Source: an uncultured Collinsella sp.
Lineage (GTDB): Bacteria; Actinomycetota; Coriobacteriia; Coriobacteriales; Coriobacteriaceae
Assembly (NCBI GenBank): GCA_900541135.1
Contig: UQIG01000010.1
Span: 1 to 60,575, forward strand
Direction: 5' to 3'
DNA: 60,575 bases
Shown: positions 24,154 through 32,275 of the stretch, piece by piece
How positions within the stretch are numbered: the stretch's first letter is position 1
Layout of the letters: every line of letters begins with the position of its first letter
Program-made: the position numbers and the translations under genes
Notes under the pieces: generated by a model
The model's input: only the letters and a program-made list of their open reading frames with translations
Told to the model about the DNA's origin: nothing
Databases searched by the model: none

Positions 24154-25191
24154 GTGGAAGGCATGGATCAGCAGACAAGGAATGGTCGTTCGGCGAGCGC
24201 GGCAGAGGTTGCGGCGCTCGCTGGCGTGAGCCGCCAGACTGTGTCTCGCGTGGTCAACGGTATGCCCAACGTGACGGAAAAGACGCGCAAGCGTGTGCTG
24301 GCCGCCATGGAAGAGCTGGGCTTTCGTCCCAATTTTGCTGGAGCGGCGTTGCGCGGCGGGTCGTATCGTTCTATTGGCCTGTGCATGTACAACATCACAC
24401 GTGTCGGTAACCTGGCGACGCTCGAGGGTATCATGCAAGCGGCGCGCGAGCACGATTTTGCCGTCACTATGATCGAGATGAGCGGCGACAAGCCCTATGC
24501 ACTTGCCGATGCCTCGCGCCGCATGGTCGAGCGACCCGTCGACGGCATGATTCTCAACATGAACCGCATGGCTCCCGATTTTGAGGAGTTTGTTCCCCAG
24601 CCGGGAGTGCGAACGGTCATCCTGTCCATGTATGCGCATCCGCGCTGCACGACGATCGACTCCGACCAGTATGGTTCGTGCGAGCTGTTGACCAATTATC
24701 TGCTGGAACATGGTCACTCGAATATGCGGTTTGTTGCGGGTCCGGAAAACTCGATTTCCTCGCGTTTTCGTGAGGCCGGTTGGCGCGATACGCTGGGTCG
24801 TGCTCATGTCGATGCCGCTCCGATGCTGCGTGGCGATTGGAGTGCGGACAGTGGGTACGCCATGGGCGAGCGGATTGCGGCCGAGGTGCTTGCCGGCGGG
24901 TCGCAGGCGCCGACTGCCGTGCTTGCGGCAAATGACCAGATGGCGCTGGGCGTTATCGCCGCGCTCGAGAACGCGGGCCTGTCCGTGCCCGACGACGTGA
25001 GCGTGGTTGGTATCGACGACGCACTCGAGGGACTTGTTCCTCACAATCGGCTGACGACGCTGCGATTTGATTTGCGCGGTGTCGGTAAGCTTGCGTTTGA
25101 GGCGGCGATTGGAGAGAACTCGTCTATCGAGGCGATTCATGTGCCGAGTACGTTGGTCGAACGCTCGACTGTTAGGGACATACGGGGTTAG
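24154..25191 (+). CDS. LacI-family regulator of cassette 2
   Basis: LacI-type regulator divergent from lacG2. The HTH is SAAEVAALAGVSRQTVSRVV with the hinge RPNFAGAALRGG, and the effector domain has CMYNITRVGNLATLEGIM, VLAANDQMALGVIAAL and SVVGIDDALEGLVP. The start may be GTG 24154 (AGGTT upstream) or ATG 24163; the frame extends to 24106 without family similarity. The recognition helix begins SRQT, unlike the SLKT, SEQT and SQQT of the paralogues, and its gap carries ATGAGCACGTTAACAT sites unlike theirs. Confidence 0.82.
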   Translation: MEGMDQQTRNGRSASAAEVAALAGVSRQTVSRVVNGMPNVTEKTRKRVLAAMEELGFRPNFAGAALRGGSYRSIGLCMYNITRVGNLATLEGIMQAAREHDFAVTMIEMSGDKPYALADASRRMVERPVDGMILNMNRMAPDFEEFVPQPGVRTVILSMYAHPRCTTIDSDQYGSCELLTNYLLEHGHSNMRFVAGPENSISSRFREAGWRDTLGRAHVDAAPMLRGDWSADSGYAMGERIAAEVLAGGSQAPTAVLAANDQMALGVIAALENAGLSVPDDVSVVGIDDALEGLVPHNRLTTLRFDLRGVGKLAFEAAIGENSSIEAIHVPSTLVERSTVRDIRG

Positions 25192-25203
25192 GTCCTACTC
25201 CGT

Positions 25204-25347
25204 TTGTCTCGGTCTGTAACAGGTAGACGGTCAAAAGCGGGCTACGTGTTACAGATTTAGATTCTTCGGAAAGAGCAATCCTGTTCATCTCAATCTGTAA
25301 CAGTTAGGACCGAAAAACTCGGCTAGATGTTACAGATCGAGACAAAC
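25204..25347. repeat. Two copies of the CTGTAACA hairpin repeat
   Basis: Copies at about 25204-25262 (AGGTAGACGG type) and 25283-25347 (TAGGACCG type) between the convergent lacI2 and lacG3, with outer TTTGTCTC and GAGACAAAC extensions. Confidence 0.8.
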
Positions 25348-25373
25348 GGCCCCCAGGTCGAACAAAAACAAAA

Positions 25374-25412
25374 GGCCGGGGGCGGCGCGCTGTGTGACGT
25401 GCCGCCCCCGGC
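25374..25412 (-). terminator. Terminator after lacG copy 3
   Basis: GCCGGGGGCGGC / GCCGCCCCCGGC stem, with TTTTGTTTTTG following on the minus strand. Confidence 0.9.
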
Positions 25413-25472
25413 TGAGAAATGGGGACAGGTTGTGTGGGCGGTGCAATTCCGCCAACCGCTCGTCGCAAGCCG

Positions 25473-26912
25473 CTAGTCCAGACGACGGGTCTGCGCCACG
25501 TGCTTATACCAGTAGGCGCTTGCCTTGGGCGTGCGCTTCTGGGTTTCAAAGTCAACGTAGAAGAAGCCATAGCGCTTGTTGTATCCGTTGGTCCAGGAGA
25601 ACTGGTCCTGCAGGCTCCACAGGAAGTAGCCGCCCACGTTGACGCCCACCTCCATGGCCTTGAGCAGCCAACGCAGGTGCTGCTCGATGTAGTCGATGCG
25701 CGGCTGGTCGTCCACAAAACCGTCCTTGTAGGGATCCTTGTAGCCCATGCCGTTCTCGGTAATGAAGATCTGCTTGTAGTTGGGGTAGCGCTGCTTAATG
25801 TAGACGAGCAGATCGAACAGACCCTCGGGATAGATGATCCAGTCCCAGTCGGTGGTGGGGATGCCAGGCTTGTTCACATGCTCGCCAATACCCTTGACGC
25901 GCCAACGGCCGGTGCCCTTCTCGCCCGTACCGTTGTGGTGCAGGTCGTTCTCGCCGTCGTAAGCCTTGAGGAAGCGGCACTGGTAGTTGTTAACGCCCAG
26001 GTAGTCGTTGTAAAGCGCGGCTTCGCGCATAATCTCAAGGTCCTCGTCCAAGATCTCGATGGTGCCGCCCGAGACGGCGGCCAGGCGGTTGGCGCACTCG
26101 AGGGTGTCAGGCGCGTAGTCGCCGCGGAAGGTGGCGTCGAGCAAAAACTGGTTTTGCAGCACGTGCTCGTTGTTGGCGGCCTTGATGTCGGCGGGGTCGT
26201 TCTCGTTGAGCGGGTACTTGAACTCCAACGACTGAATGACGCCGATTTTGCCCTTAAAGCTGCCGTTGTGGAAGGCCAGCACTGCCTTGGCGTGGGCGAG
26301 CATCATGTTGTGCTCGCACTGGAAGGCCTCGGCAAGATGCGCCTTGACGCCACCGGGGAAGGTGCCCTCGATGTAGGTGTTGGAGGCATCGGCCCAAATC
26401 TCGTTAAAGGTGAACCAGTAGGTTACCTGGTCGGCGTACTCCTTAAAGCAGAAGGTGGCAAAGTCCACAAAGGCATCGATGGTCTCGCGGTTGAGGAAAT
26501 CGCCCTTCTCAAAGAGGGGCAGCGGCGTATCGAAATGATGCAGCGTGACAAACGGCTCAACGTGGTGCTTGTGGCACTCGGCGAAGAGATCGTGATAGAA
26601 CTGCACACCTTCGGGGTTGATTTCGCCGGTACCGTTGGGGAAGATGCGGCTCCAGGCGATGGAGAGGCGAATGCCGTTGATGCCAAACTCCTCGCACAGC
26701 TCCAGATCGACAGGGTACTGGTTGTAGAAGTCGGAAGCGGGATCGGGGGAGAAGCGCCCCTGGGCCTCCAGGAAGTCGTCCCAGGCAACCTTGCCCTTAC
26801 CGTGAGTACGGGTCTCGCCCTCTACCTGGTAGGCAGCGGTGGCGCCGCCAAAGACAAAGTCCTCGGGAAACTGCGCGGGCGGGTTGGTGACGCTAGCAGG
26901 GTTAACGGACAT
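25473..26912 (-). CDS. lacG: 6-phospho-beta-galactosidase (GH1, LacG type), copy 3
   Basis: GH1 enzyme of 479 residues. FPEDFVFGGATAAYQVEGET opens the barrel, the acid/base Glu is in WFTFNEIWADASN, the nucleophile is in IFITENGMGYKDP, and the phosphate-binding loop FSWTNGYNKRYGFFYVDFET is of LacG type. It is closer to copy 1 than to copy 2. It lies 66 bp downstream of lacE3 with a stable hairpin between. Substrate specificity among the three copies cannot be read from sequence alone. Confidence 0.87.
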   Translation of the reverse strand: MSVNPASVTNPPAQFPEDFVFGGATAAYQVEGETRTHGKGKVAWDDFLEAQGRFSPDPASDFYNQYPVDLELCEEFGINGIRLSIAWSRIFPNGTGEINPEGVQFYHDLFAECHKHHVEPFVTLHHFDTPLPLFEKGDFLNRETIDAFVDFATFCFKEYADQVTYWFTFNEIWADASNTYIEGTFPGGVKAHLAEAFQCEHNMMLAHAKAVLAFHNGSFKGKIGVIQSLEFKYPLNENDPADIKAANNEHVLQNQFLLDATFRGDYAPDTLECANRLAAVSGGTIEILDEDLEIMREAALYNDYLGVNNYQCRFLKAYDGENDLHHNGTGEKGTGRWRVKGIGEHVNKPGIPTTDWDWIIYPEGLFDLLVYIKQRYPNYKQIFITENGMGYKDPYKDGFVDDQPRIDYIEQHLRWLLKAMEVGVNVGGYFLWSLQDQFSWTNGYNKRYGFFYVDFETQKRTPKASAYWYKHVAQTRRLD

Positions 26913-26936
26913 GATGATCCAATCGTCTAAATCGAA

Positions 26937-26968
26937 GGGCCAGCCGGTCTTGGATGGTCGGCTGGCCC
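26937..26968 (-). other. Intercistronic hairpin between lacE3 and lacG3
   Basis: GGGCCAGCCG (26937-26946) / CGGCTGGCCC (26959-26968), 10-bp perfect stem with no T-run, filling much of the 66-bp gap. Confidence 0.6.
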
Positions 26969-26978
26969 TGAGCGTTAC

Positions 26979-28754
26979 TTACTTCGAGAGTTGCTCGGAG
27001 ACGAAGGCGAGAGACTTGTCGCCGTTCTGGGAGAGCTCGATGTACTGCTTACCACGGCAGGCGACGCACTTGTTGCCCACGCGTTCGCAGTCTTTCTGCA
27101 GGTCGGCCAGGTAGCTTGCGGCCTGCGGGGCCAGGACGACCAGGTCAAAGTCGGGGAGCATGTCGACGTGGTTGCCATAGGCCTCGGCAGCGGTTTCAAG
27201 ATCGATGCCGCGCTCCTTGGCAGCCTTGGCCAGTGCGTTGGCGAGCAGGCCCGAGGTACCGCCGCCCTGGCAGAGCACGAGCACGCGCTTGCCGTTGAGA
27301 TCGCTGGCGGCCGTTGCCTCGGCAGCGGGTGCTGCGGAAGTGGCGGGGGAGTCGGCCTTCACGGCCTCGGCAGCAGCGCCGGCGGCAACGCTCTTGGCGT
27401 CAGCCTTGCCCCGGAAGGCATCGTTGAGCTTGGCGGCCTTCTCGGCGTTCTTGGCGGCGAGCTCCTCCTGGGAGATCTCGGCCTCCTCGGCGCACTTCTG
27501 GGCGTCATAGGCACGGAAGAACGGGTAGTACAGAACAAAGTCGACGACCAGGATAAGGGCGAGCATCACAAAGGCGAGCGGCTGGAAGCCTAGGCCCATG
27601 ATGGTGCCGATGGGGCCGGGGACGGTCCAAGGCAGGGTGTACATAAAGCCGTTCATGCCCAAGAAGTCGATAAAGATCTTGAGGATCCAGATGTTGGCGA
27701 TCGGGGCAAAGACAAACGGGACAAAGAAGACGGGGTTGAGCACGATGGGTGCGGCGAACAGCAGCGGCTCGTTGACAGCGAAGCAGACCGGGACGATGGC
27801 GGCCTTACCGACGGCGCGCATCTCCTGAGACTTGGCCAGGAAGCAGAACATAAAGACCAGGACGAGCGTGGCGCCGGTGCCGCCCATGCAGACGACGAAG
27901 TACTGGGCACCCTGGGTCAGGACAGCGGAAGCGTGCTGGCCGGCCTGGAACGCAGCCAGGTTGTCGGTCATGTTGGCAACGAGGGCGGCGGCGATGGCGG
28001 GCTCGACGATCGAGGGACCGTGGACGCCGACGAACCAGAACAGGCTCATGGCGCCGTAGATCACAGCGAGGCCGATGTAGCCGTCGGCAGCGGTGAACAG
28101 GGGCTGGAACACCTGGATGACGCCCTGGGCAAAGCAGAAGCCAAAAGCAGCGCGGAAGACGATGTCAAAGACCCAAAAGACGGTGATGCAGACGGAGAAG
28201 GGGATGATGTCCTTAAAGGTCTGCGAGATGTTGGGCGGAACCTGCTCGGGCATCTTGACGGTGATGTTGCGCTTAATGAAGAACTTGTAGATGATGCCGG
28301 TCACAAACGCAGCGATGAAGGCGGTCAGCAGGCCTTTGGAACCAAGGTAGGTCGTGTTGAAGCCGCTGGCGGCGTCCATGGCGATCGTGTCGCTCGAAAG
28401 GAGCAAGAAGCCGATGATGGCCGCGCACATGCACGAGATGAAGTTGATCTGGTTGTTCTTGGGCAGGTCGCGGTTCTGGGCGTCGGCGAAGTGCTTGGCT
28501 GTGGTGGCGGCGCAGGCGATGGCCAGGATGCCCATGGAGTAGTTGTAGCACTTCCACAGGGCGTTGTTGATGTCATCGGGCCAGTAGAAACCCCAGATGT
28601 TGGGGACCGAGGCTACCAGGCAGAAGATGGACGAGAAGATGATGATGGGGATGACGGAGATAAAGCCGTCGCGGATTGCCTTGAGGTACTTGTTGCGGGC
28701 GATCGCGTTGAAAAAGGGCTGTCCCTTTTCGATGATGGCGATGAGTTGCTCCAT
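26979..28754 (-). CDS. lacE: PTS lactose-family IICB permease (LacE type), copy 3
   Basis: Third LacE-type permease, 591 residues, and the most divergent. The IIC has VIPIIIFSSIFCLVASVPN, FWFVGVHGPSIV and VNEPLLFAAPIVLNP. The IIB has Cys about 495 in VLVLCQGGGTSGLLANAL, so the P-loop is CQGGGTSG, not CAGAGTSA. The linker has charged (AKNAEKAAKLND) and Ala-rich parts. Divergent from lacI3. It also lacks a dedicated IIA. Confidence 0.87.
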   Translation of the reverse strand: MEQLIAIIEKGQPFFNAIARNKYLKAIRDGFISVIPIIIFSSIFCLVASVPNIWGFYWPDDINNALWKCYNYSMGILAIACAATTAKHFADAQNRDLPKNNQINFISCMCAAIIGFLLLSSDTIAMDAASGFNTTYLGSKGLLTAFIAAFVTGIIYKFFIKRNITVKMPEQVPPNISQTFKDIIPFSVCITVFWVFDIVFRAAFGFCFAQGVIQVFQPLFTAADGYIGLAVIYGAMSLFWFVGVHGPSIVEPAIAAALVANMTDNLAAFQAGQHASAVLTQGAQYFVVCMGGTGATLVLVFMFCFLAKSQEMRAVGKAAIVPVCFAVNEPLLFAAPIVLNPVFFVPFVFAPIANIWILKIFIDFLGMNGFMYTLPWTVPGPIGTIMGLGFQPLAFVMLALILVVDFVLYYPFFRAYDAQKCAEEAEISQEELAAKNAEKAAKLNDAFRGKADAKSVAAGAAAEAVKADSPATSAAPAAEATAASDLNGKRVLVLCQGGGTSGLLANALAKAAKERGIDLETAAEAYGNHVDMLPDFDLVVLAPQAASYLADLQKDCERVGNKCVACRGKQYIELSQNGDKSLAFVSEQLSK

Positions 28755-28816
28755 GCAATGCTCCTAAGAGTCGGTGGGTTAGCAACGATGGTAGCTTTTG
28801 GCGTTCGGTTGCCAAA

Positions 28817-28952
28817 ATGTTGACGTTGCCATTTTGCGACACAAAAAAAGACGCGAACCGGTGGTTCCTGTGCCTGCGAACCGTCGATTCCTTATGCGTA
28901 AACGTTTGAGCCGCCCGGTGGCTCTGTGTTTGCGTAATGGCAACGTTAACAT
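28817..28952. promoter_or_regulatory. Putative LacI-3 operators (two sites)
   Basis: ATGTTGACGTTGCCAT (28817-28832, the reverse orientation of ATGGCAACGTCAACAT) and ATGGCAACGTTAACAT (28937-28952) lie 120 bp apart in the lacE3/lacI3 gap. Confidence 0.68.
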
Positions 28953-28990
28953 TTGGTCGACAAAAGCCGTTCGGGGAAGCAAAAATGTCG

Positions 28991-29020
28991 GTGAACGGTA
29001 GGTTTTGGGTGGTGAGCGTA
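28991..29020 (-). promoter_or_regulatory. LytTR-like direct repeat, lacE3 promoter region
   Basis: GTGAACGGT (28991) and GTGAGCGTA (29012), 21-bp period. Confidence 0.45.
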
Positions 29021-29081
29021 TGGTGGGGGAGGCGTTAGATATACTTGAAGACGTTTCATTTGACTGCGTAGGGTGCCACCA

Positions 29082-29097
29082 ATGGCATCGTTGACAT
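29082..29097. promoter_or_regulatory. Third LacI-3 operator near the lacI3 start
   Basis: ATGGCATCGTTGACAT, ending 14 bp before the regulator ATG, in the same position as the third site of cassette 2. Confidence 0.6.
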
Positions 29098-29111
29098 AGA
29101 AAGATCGACCT

Positions 29112-30116
29112 ATGGCCGCTGTTAAAAAATCGGTATCCGTCAAAGACGTAGCGCGCCTCGCGGGCGTCTCGGAGCAGACGGTCTCGCGCACCGTGCACGA
29201 TTCGCCCAGCGTGCGCCCCGAGACCAAGGAACGCGTGCGTGCCGCCATGCGCGAGCTGGGGTATCGCCCCAATTTTGCCGGTCGATCGCTGCGCCGTGGC
29301 AGGTTTAAGACCGTCGGCGTCGCCATGTTCAACATTACCGGTACCGGCAACCTCGACCGTATGGAGGGCTTTGCCGCCGCGGCCGACAAACATGGCTATG
29401 CCATCACCCTCACTAAAGTAGATGGACACCCCTATACCCTCGAGAGCGCATCGTCACGCATGAGCGCGCTGCCGGTAGACGGTATGGTCGTGATCATGAA
29501 TCGCATGCCGGCGGACTTTGGCACCTTCGAGCCGCTGCCCGGCATGCAGACGGTGCTCGTTACGATGCTGGAGCACCCGCTCTGTTCAACGGTCGATAAC
29601 GACCAGTTCGATTGCTCGCGCCAGGTGGTCGAGTACTTGCTGGGGCGGGGGCACAAAACCGTGCACTTTATTTCGTGTCCCGAGCGCTCGCTTTCGGGCA
29701 TGCGGCGCGAGGAAGGCTGGCGCGAGACATTGCGCGCGCATGGTATTGAACCGCCGCGACTCGTCCGTGGGGATTGGACGGCACAGAGCGGATATGCTGC
29801 TGGTCAGGCTCTGGCGGAAGATCCGACCTGTACGGCCATTTATGCTTCCAACGATGCCATGGCCTACGGCTGCATTCGCGGGCTCGAGTCGTGCGGAAGG
29901 CGTGTGCCCGAGGACGTGAGCGTGGTGGGTGTTGATGACAGCCTGGGCGATATCGTGCCCGACCGTCGCCTGACCACGGTGCGCTTTGATAACAAGCGCG
30001 TCGGCATGTGGGCGGTCGACAAGATTGCCGGCGCCGATGGGGGTGCGTCTGGCGTGGAGCACATGCTGATCCCCGGTGTGCTTGTAGAGGGCGATACGGT
30101 GCGCGATTTGCGTTAG
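29112..30116 (+). CDS. LacI-family regulator of cassette 3
   Basis: 334-residue LacI-type protein divergent from lacE3. The HTH is VSVKDVARLAGVSEQTVSRT with the hinge RPNFAGRSLRRG. The effector domain has AMFNITGTGNLDRMEGFA, IYASNDAMAYGCIRGL and SVVGVDDSLGDIVPDR. The ATG at 29112 is the natural start. The recognition helix starts SEQT and ends SRT instead of SRV. The three ATGGCAACG-type sites in its upstream gap are its likely operators. Unlike cassettes 1 and 2 it is followed by lacF on the same strand, so no convergent hairpin array is present. Confidence 0.83.
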   Translation: MAAVKKSVSVKDVARLAGVSEQTVSRTVHDSPSVRPETKERVRAAMRELGYRPNFAGRSLRRGRFKTVGVAMFNITGTGNLDRMEGFAAAADKHGYAITLTKVDGHPYTLESASSRMSALPVDGMVVIMNRMPADFGTFEPLPGMQTVLVTMLEHPLCSTVDNDQFDCSRQVVEYLLGRGHKTVHFISCPERSLSGMRREEGWRETLRAHGIEPPRLVRGDWTAQSGYAAGQALAEDPTCTAIYASNDAMAYGCIRGLESCGRRVPEDVSVVGVDDSLGDIVPDRRLTTVRFDNKRVGMWAVDKIAGADGGASGVEHMLIPGVLVEGDTVRDLR

Positions 30117-30176
30117 GGTGCGGCCCTGTTTGGGTTGCCGCTAATTGTGTTCGATATTGTTCAGATTGGTTTAAAA

Positions 30177-30206
30177 ACCGTTCACGGGCGAAAAGTGACC
30201 GTTCAT
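30177..30206 (+). promoter_or_regulatory. LytTR-like direct repeat upstream of lacF
   Basis: ACCGTTCAC (30177-30185), 12-bp spacer, ACCGTTCAT (30198-30206). This is the clearest pair in the window and points toward lacF. Confidence 0.55.
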
Positions 30207-30229
30207 AGTTCGAAATTACGTTTTGAGCT

Positions 30230-30260
30230 GTTCTTTTTTGTTTGAATGTTATTGTTTCTG
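30230..30260. promoter_or_regulatory. T-rich repeat upstream of lacF, possible DeoR/LacR operator
   Basis: GTTCTTTTTTGTTTGAA followed by GTTATTGTTTCTG. GTTCTTTTTTG recurs in reverse at 32109-32119 before lacA, and GTTATTGTTT recurs before the DeoR gene at 14195. Confidence 0.4.
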
Positions 30261-30330
30261 TCATACACAACGCAGCGCGTATGCCCGGACGCGATGCTCT
30301 CCATTGGTTCATATGTGAAAGGAACGCAAT

Positions 30331-30669
30331 ATGGCAACCAAAGAAGAAATCTCGATGGTTGGATTCGAGATCGTCGCATACGCAGGTGACGCCCAGACCG
30401 ATCTGCTTGCAGCGCTCGATGCTGCTCGCGAGGGTGACTTTGAGAAGGCCGAACAGCTGCACAAGGATGCCAGCGATGCGCTCATCGGTGCCCACGACAC
30501 GCAGACCAAACTGCTTTCGCAGGAGGCCGGCGGTGGCGAGATGGAAATGACCTTCATCATGGCTCACGCTCAGGACACCCTCATGACCACTATGATCCTG
30601 GAGAAGCAGACCCGCTTTACCATCGATGCCTATAAGCGCATCGCCCAGCTCGAGGCCAAGCTCGCCTAA
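30331..30669 (+). CDS. lacF: PTS lactose-family IIA component
   Basis: Trimeric cytoplasmic IIA that passes phosphate from HPr to the IIB domains of LacE proteins. The 112-residue all-helical protein has phosphorylated His79 in TFIMAHAQDTLM and the metal-ligand Asp82, matching LacF. Helix 1 VGFEIVAYAGDAQTDLLAAL is also typical. GAAAGGAAC precedes the ATG. It is the only lactose-family IIA in the window, monocistronic with its own terminator, while three IICB permeases lack one, so it probably serves them all. Confidence 0.9.
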   Translation: MATKEEISMVGFEIVAYAGDAQTDLLAALDAAREGDFEKAEQLHKDASDALIGAHDTQTKLLSQEAGGGEMEMTFIMAHAQDTLMTTMILEKQTRFTIDAYKRIAQLEAKLA

Positions 30670-30696
30670 CGAGCCCGCACAACCTCGTCCCTTCCA

Positions 30697-30732
30697 AAAG
30701 CTCTGCTGCTACCCGCGGCAGGGCTTTTTCTG
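30697..30732 (+). terminator. Terminator after lacF
   Basis: AAAAGCTCTGCTG / CGGCAGGGCTTTTT imperfect stem ending in a T-run. Confidence 0.75.
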
Positions 30733-30744
30733 TCCTCCTCCAAG

Positions 30745-30808
30745 TTGCGGTGAAATGGGGACTGAATAGGGGCCGGCGGGCGTAAAACAATCCCTATTCC
30801 ACCGCAAC
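30745..30808. repeat. REP-like inverted repeat (GTTGCGGTG arms)
   Basis: GTTGCGGTG (30745-30753) and CACCGCAAC (30800-30808) flank GGGGACTGAATAGGGG and CCCTATTC, a degenerate palindrome typical of dispersed intergenic repeats. Confidence 0.5.
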
Positions 30809-30820
30809 TCATCCCGAGAC

Positions 30821-30854
30821 AGTCATTGGGGACGTTCTTAAACGACTAGTCGTT
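30821..30854. repeat. AGTCATTGGGGACG repeat, copy 1 (partial)
   Basis: AGTCATTGGGGACGTTCTTA followed by AACGACTAGTCGTT. More complete palindromic copies are at 35464-35534 and 48400-48457. Confidence 0.6.
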
Positions 30855-30953
30855 GGGGGCAGTCTTGGAGCTTCTGCACGCCCTCCCGTTCGGTTTTTCG
30901 ATGGGCGGGTATACTTCCATCCGCAATGCAGGCCGGAATGAGGAGGTGTCCAA

Positions 30954-31967
30954 ATGCCGGACAACGGATTGATTCAAAAGACAGATGCGCACGAGATGGC
31001 TCATGGGCGTCCTGTCCAGATAACCGAGCATACGACGGTAACCGAGCTGCAGCCCAGCCTGTCCGATGTCGTGTGCGCAAACAAAAAGCTGCAGATTGGC
31101 TTTATCGTTGCGCTCGTGGTACTGGCGCTGTTGTCGGGCTTTGTAGCTCGTCCGCATTTTGCCGATACTAAGACTTGGGACTCCACCATCGAGGTCATCG
31201 ATCAAAAGAAGGGCAATGTTTTGGCGCTCACAACCTCGTGCGTCGCCCTATCTGCGGGTATCACTGCGCTGCCGGGCGATACGGGAACGCCAGTTGCCGA
31301 GCAGCTCGCGCAGCTTTCAGGCAACCTTGGTATCGTGCTTGCTGTGCTCTACCTCGAGAAATACCTGCTAACCATTTTGTGGTCGGTTGGCTTGGGCATC
31401 TTAATCCCGCTTGCGTTGGTGCTCTTTGCGGTGTCGCTCGGCATTCACGGGCGCTGGAGCACGAGCGCTGTCCTGCGCCGTGTGGCGACACGCGTGCTGG
31501 TGGTCGCCATGATCAGCATGGCGTTGGTGCCTGCAAGCGTATGGGTGTCGCAAAAGGTCGACGAAACGTATCGCGTTAGCATCGAGGCGGCCGAGCAAAA
31601 GGCGGCCGACGCTGCGGGTGCGGCAGATAGCGACAGCTCCAAAGCAGGCAAGAAAAAGACCGAGTCCACAGAGTCCAAGAGCGTGCTTGAGCAGCTTGCC
31701 GACGGTGCCTCGGGTCTCGTCGCGTCGGTGACCAGCGGCGCCAAGCAGATGACCGATGAAATTGTGCAGCAAGTGACCGATCTGATCGAAGGCGTCATCG
31801 TGATGATCGTGACCTCGTGCGTGATTCCATTGCTGGTGCTCGCGGCGTTTTTGTGGCTGGGGCACGTGTTGCTGGGGATTGATATCTCCGGTCCAGCGAA
31901 CTATTTGACGGGCCGCTTTCTGAGCGCTCCGTCCAAGCACGCCAAAAAGGACGGGCAGTTCGAATAG
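30954..31967 (+). CDS. Conserved-looking membrane protein of unknown function
   Basis: Not recognised. The 337-residue protein has a hydrophilic N-terminus (about 45 residues), one helix (LQIGFIVALVVLALLSGFVA), and a helix pair at about 125-165 (IVLAVLYLEKYLLTILWSVGLGILIPLALVLFAV). A segment at about 180-200 (VLVVAMISMALVPASVWV) follows, then an Ala/Ser/Lys-rich charged stretch with coiled-coil character (about 205-275), and a last helix at about 280-305. It may be a small-molecule or cell-envelope protein, but nothing assigns it. GAGGAGGTG precedes the ATG. It lies between lacF and lacAB with its own terminator, so linkage to lactose use is positional only. Confidence 0.65.
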   Translation: MPDNGLIQKTDAHEMAHGRPVQITEHTTVTELQPSLSDVVCANKKLQIGFIVALVVLALLSGFVARPHFADTKTWDSTIEVIDQKKGNVLALTTSCVALSAGITALPGDTGTPVAEQLAQLSGNLGIVLAVLYLEKYLLTILWSVGLGILIPLALVLFAVSLGIHGRWSTSAVLRRVATRVLVVAMISMALVPASVWVSQKVDETYRVSIEAAEQKAADAAGAADSDSSKAGKKKTESTESKSVLEQLADGASGLVASVTSGAKQMTDEIVQQVTDLIEGVIVMIVTSCVIPLLVLAAFLWLGHVLLGIDISGPANYLTGRFLSAPSKHAKKDGQFE

Positions 31968-32003
31968 CTAAAACAGCTGTATATACCGGGACATACCGCT
32001 GAA

Positions 32004-32038
32004 GGGCGGCCGAGACACGTTCTCGGCCGCCCTTTTGT
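32004..32038 (+). terminator. Terminator before the lacAB operon
   Basis: GGGCGGCCGAGA / TCTCGGCCGCCC, 12-bp perfect stem, then TTTTG. Confidence 0.92.
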
Positions 32039-32095
32039 TTGTTGAACACATGGTCGCTACGTCCGCGCCCGATCCCAAACTGTCAGCAATCATCC

Positions 32096-32144
32096 GTGAA
32101 CGGTATTTGTTCAAAAAAGAACAAAGACAAACAAATAATTGTTG
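32096..32144. promoter_or_regulatory. lacA upstream control region
   Basis: A single GTGAACGGT (32096-32104) is followed by TTGTTCAAAAAAGAACAA (a near-palindrome, 32107-32124) and AACAAATAATTGTTG. TGTTCAAATAAACATGAACA follows at 32162-32181. These T/A-rich repeats resemble LacR/DeoR-type operators and partly match the lacF upstream region. Confidence 0.42.
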
Positions 32145-32275
32145 CAGTTGATGTTCGAATGTGTTCAAATAAACATGAACAGTGAAGAACCGCACATTCA
32201 GATGCCCGGACCTGAACGCGATTCAACACTTCCAAACAGAAACTACGCACCTGCGTATCTCTCAAGGAGGATGTC

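Noticed and set aside
15304..25347. CRISPR array from the repeated CTGTAACA units
   Set aside because: Units are self-complementary over their whole length, spacing is irregular, there are no unique spacers of constant size and no cas genes.
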